Assembly: GCA_012728755.1 (NCBI GenBank)
Contig: JAAYEL010000048.1
Span: 1-64,000 of the forward strand
DNA from: Tissierellia bacterium
Lineage (GTDB): Bacteria; Bacillota; Clostridia; Tissierellales; Peptoniphilaceae
Reading direction: 5' to 3'
DNA length: 64,000 bases
Of this stretch, positions 63,267 through 64,000 are shown one piece after another; position 1 is the stretch's first letter, and every line of letters starts with the position of its first letter. A model generated the notes under the pieces. That model was not told the origin of the DNA, ran no database searches, and saw nothing but the letters and a program-made list of their open reading frames with translations. Made by a program: the position numbers and the translations under genes.

Positions 63267-64000
63267 TTACTCTTCAACTACTTTTGAATTAAATTTGTCT
63301 ACGTTTAGGGATCCTTCCCATTTGTCAACTACTACAGCTGATACCATACCACCACATACGTTTAGCATAGTTCTTCCCATGTCTATTAGTGGATCGATTC
63401 CAAAAACGGCTCCGATTCTATCAAAGTAATTTCCAAGTCCTACACCATTTAATGTTACTGTTGCTGCAACTGTTGCTGTTCCTGGAACTCCTGCGATACC
63501 GATTGAACCTAGTGTTACTACTATAACTACTAGTAGGTAGAATGAAAAGTATAGTGGTATTCCTACAACTCCACCAACGATAATAGCTAGCATAGCTGGG
63601 AATACTCCGGCACAACCATTCATACCAATTGTTGTAGATAGTGAACCTACAAAGTTTGCTGTTCTAGATGATACACCCATTTTGTTTTCAAGAGTATCTA
63701 ATGTATATGGTAATGTACCAACACTTGATCTACTTGAGAACGCAAATACCAATGTTGGATATGCTTTTTTGTAAAATGTTACTGGGTTTAATCCTGTTAG
63801 TAATAATATTGGTATATAGATAATCATCATGATGATAACACCAACATATAATGCTACTATGAACTCTGCCATAGATACTAGTGAAGCTAATCCGTTTGAA
63901 ATTATTGTATTTGCTACCAAAGCAATTACTGCATATGGCATGATCTTAATAATATTTATTAATACTGAACTTACTAAATCTTTAAGTCCTCTTAACATAT
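63267..64000 (-). CDS. TcyP-like L-cystine/dicarboxylate symporter, C-terminal part
   Basis: The C-terminal 243 or so residues; the N-terminus lies beyond the window, and the ATG near 63998 is probably internal. Marks are LVFAFSSRSSVGTLPYTLDTL (first hairpin), TIGMNGCAGVFPAMLA, AGVPGTATVAATVTL and DPLIDMGRTMLNVCGGM. The RSSxGTLP hairpin and NGCAG helix distinguish TcyP/YdjN cystine symporters from glutamate carriers such as the one at 6452-7744. It would link to the sulfur genes functionally, though they are 14 kb apart. Confidence 0.8.
   Translation of the reverse strand, partial: MLRGLKDLVSSVLINIIKIMPYAVIALVANTIISNGLASLVSMAEFIVALYVGVIIMMIIYIPILLLTGLNPVTFYKKAYPTLVFAFSSRSSVGTLPYTLDTLENKMGVSSRTANFVGSLSTTIGMNGCAGVFPAMLAIIVGGVVGIPLYFSFYLLVVIVVTLGSIGIAGVPGTATVAATVTLNGVGLGNYFDRIGAVFGIDPLIDMGRTMLNVCGGMVSAVVVDKWEGSLNVDKFNSKVVEE

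Overview
The window is AT-rich, densely packed bacterial chromosome from a Gram-positive anaerobe. Gene content (infC-rpmI-rplT, pheST-zapA-U32-mutS2, gltX-cysS-rlmB-rae1, cdaA-cdaR, KtrAB, FabK, a BofA-like protein, alanine dehydrogenase, YvcK), strong AGGAGG ribosome binding sites and lipobox lipoproteins point to the Firmicutes. My best guess is the Tissierellia/Peptoniphilaceae side of the Clostridia; this is inferred from family content only. Almost every gene lies on the minus strand, so this is probably one replichore with the minus strand leading. The plus-strand exceptions are a partial 5'-nucleotidase, two tRNAs, an IS3-family element and a two-gene island at 53.6-55.7 kb.

Layout. 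0-1.1 kb: the C-terminal end of a secreted 5'-nucleotidase with SH3b repeats. 1.2-5.3 kb: a MarR-controlled heterodimeric ABC exporter with an evident promoter and operator. 5.3-8.7 kb: M42 aminopeptidase, dicarboxylate/amino-acid symporter and an RmlD-like reductase. 8.8-21.35 kb: a long operon pheS-pheT-zapA-U32-mutS2-argS-membrane protein-TPR protein-small ORF, with a promoter at one end and a terminator at the other. 21.4-22.9 kb: an apparently intact IS3/IS150-type element with a -1 frameshift cassette, inserted inside what looks like the terminator of ktrB-ktrA-trmH. 25.7-27.0 kb: infC (ATT start)-rpmI-rplT behind an attenuator-type leader. 28.4-32.4 kb: a DUF6873-like gene, hisS and thrS. 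32.4-33.3 kb: tRNA-Gly, tRNA-Phe, tRNA-Lys and a six-unit, 54-bp-period array of palindromes. 33.4-35.2 kb: marR-ald and tRNA-Cys. 35.2-41.4 kb: cdaA-cdaR-gltX-cysS-rlmB-rae1. 41.4-43.9 kb: HPr; fabK-Nudix-ferritin.

44.0-49.8 kb forms a sulfur-acquisition block: a sulfonate/taurine-type ABC importer, a YeeE/YedE (TsuA-like) thiosulfate transporter, and a CoA-disulfide reductase-rhodanese fusion. 49.9-51.6 kb: BofA-like, GNAT and mechanosensitive-channel-like genes. 51.8-53.5 kb: an isolated methylase-specificity fusion with an altered catalytic motif. 53.6-55.7 kb: a hotdog thioesterase and an unknown membrane protein. 55.7-59.0 kb: a lipoprotein/permease/ATPase ABC module whose permease gene carries an in-frame TGA. 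59.1-61.1 kb: yvcK with two unusual partners. 61.2-62.6 kb: PAP2 and YwaF-like membrane proteins. 62.7-63.27 kb: an island of nested palindromes with no gene. The window ends inside a TcyP-like cystine symporter.

The most unusual non-gene signals are the 54-bp palindrome array (32,945-33,254) and the palindrome island (62,700-63,266). The most unusual proteins are the orphan methylase-specificity fusion and the interrupted permease. No rRNA, CRISPR array, prophage or complete defence system was seen. Coordinates and motifs were read by eye; family names rest on remembered signatures, not searches.
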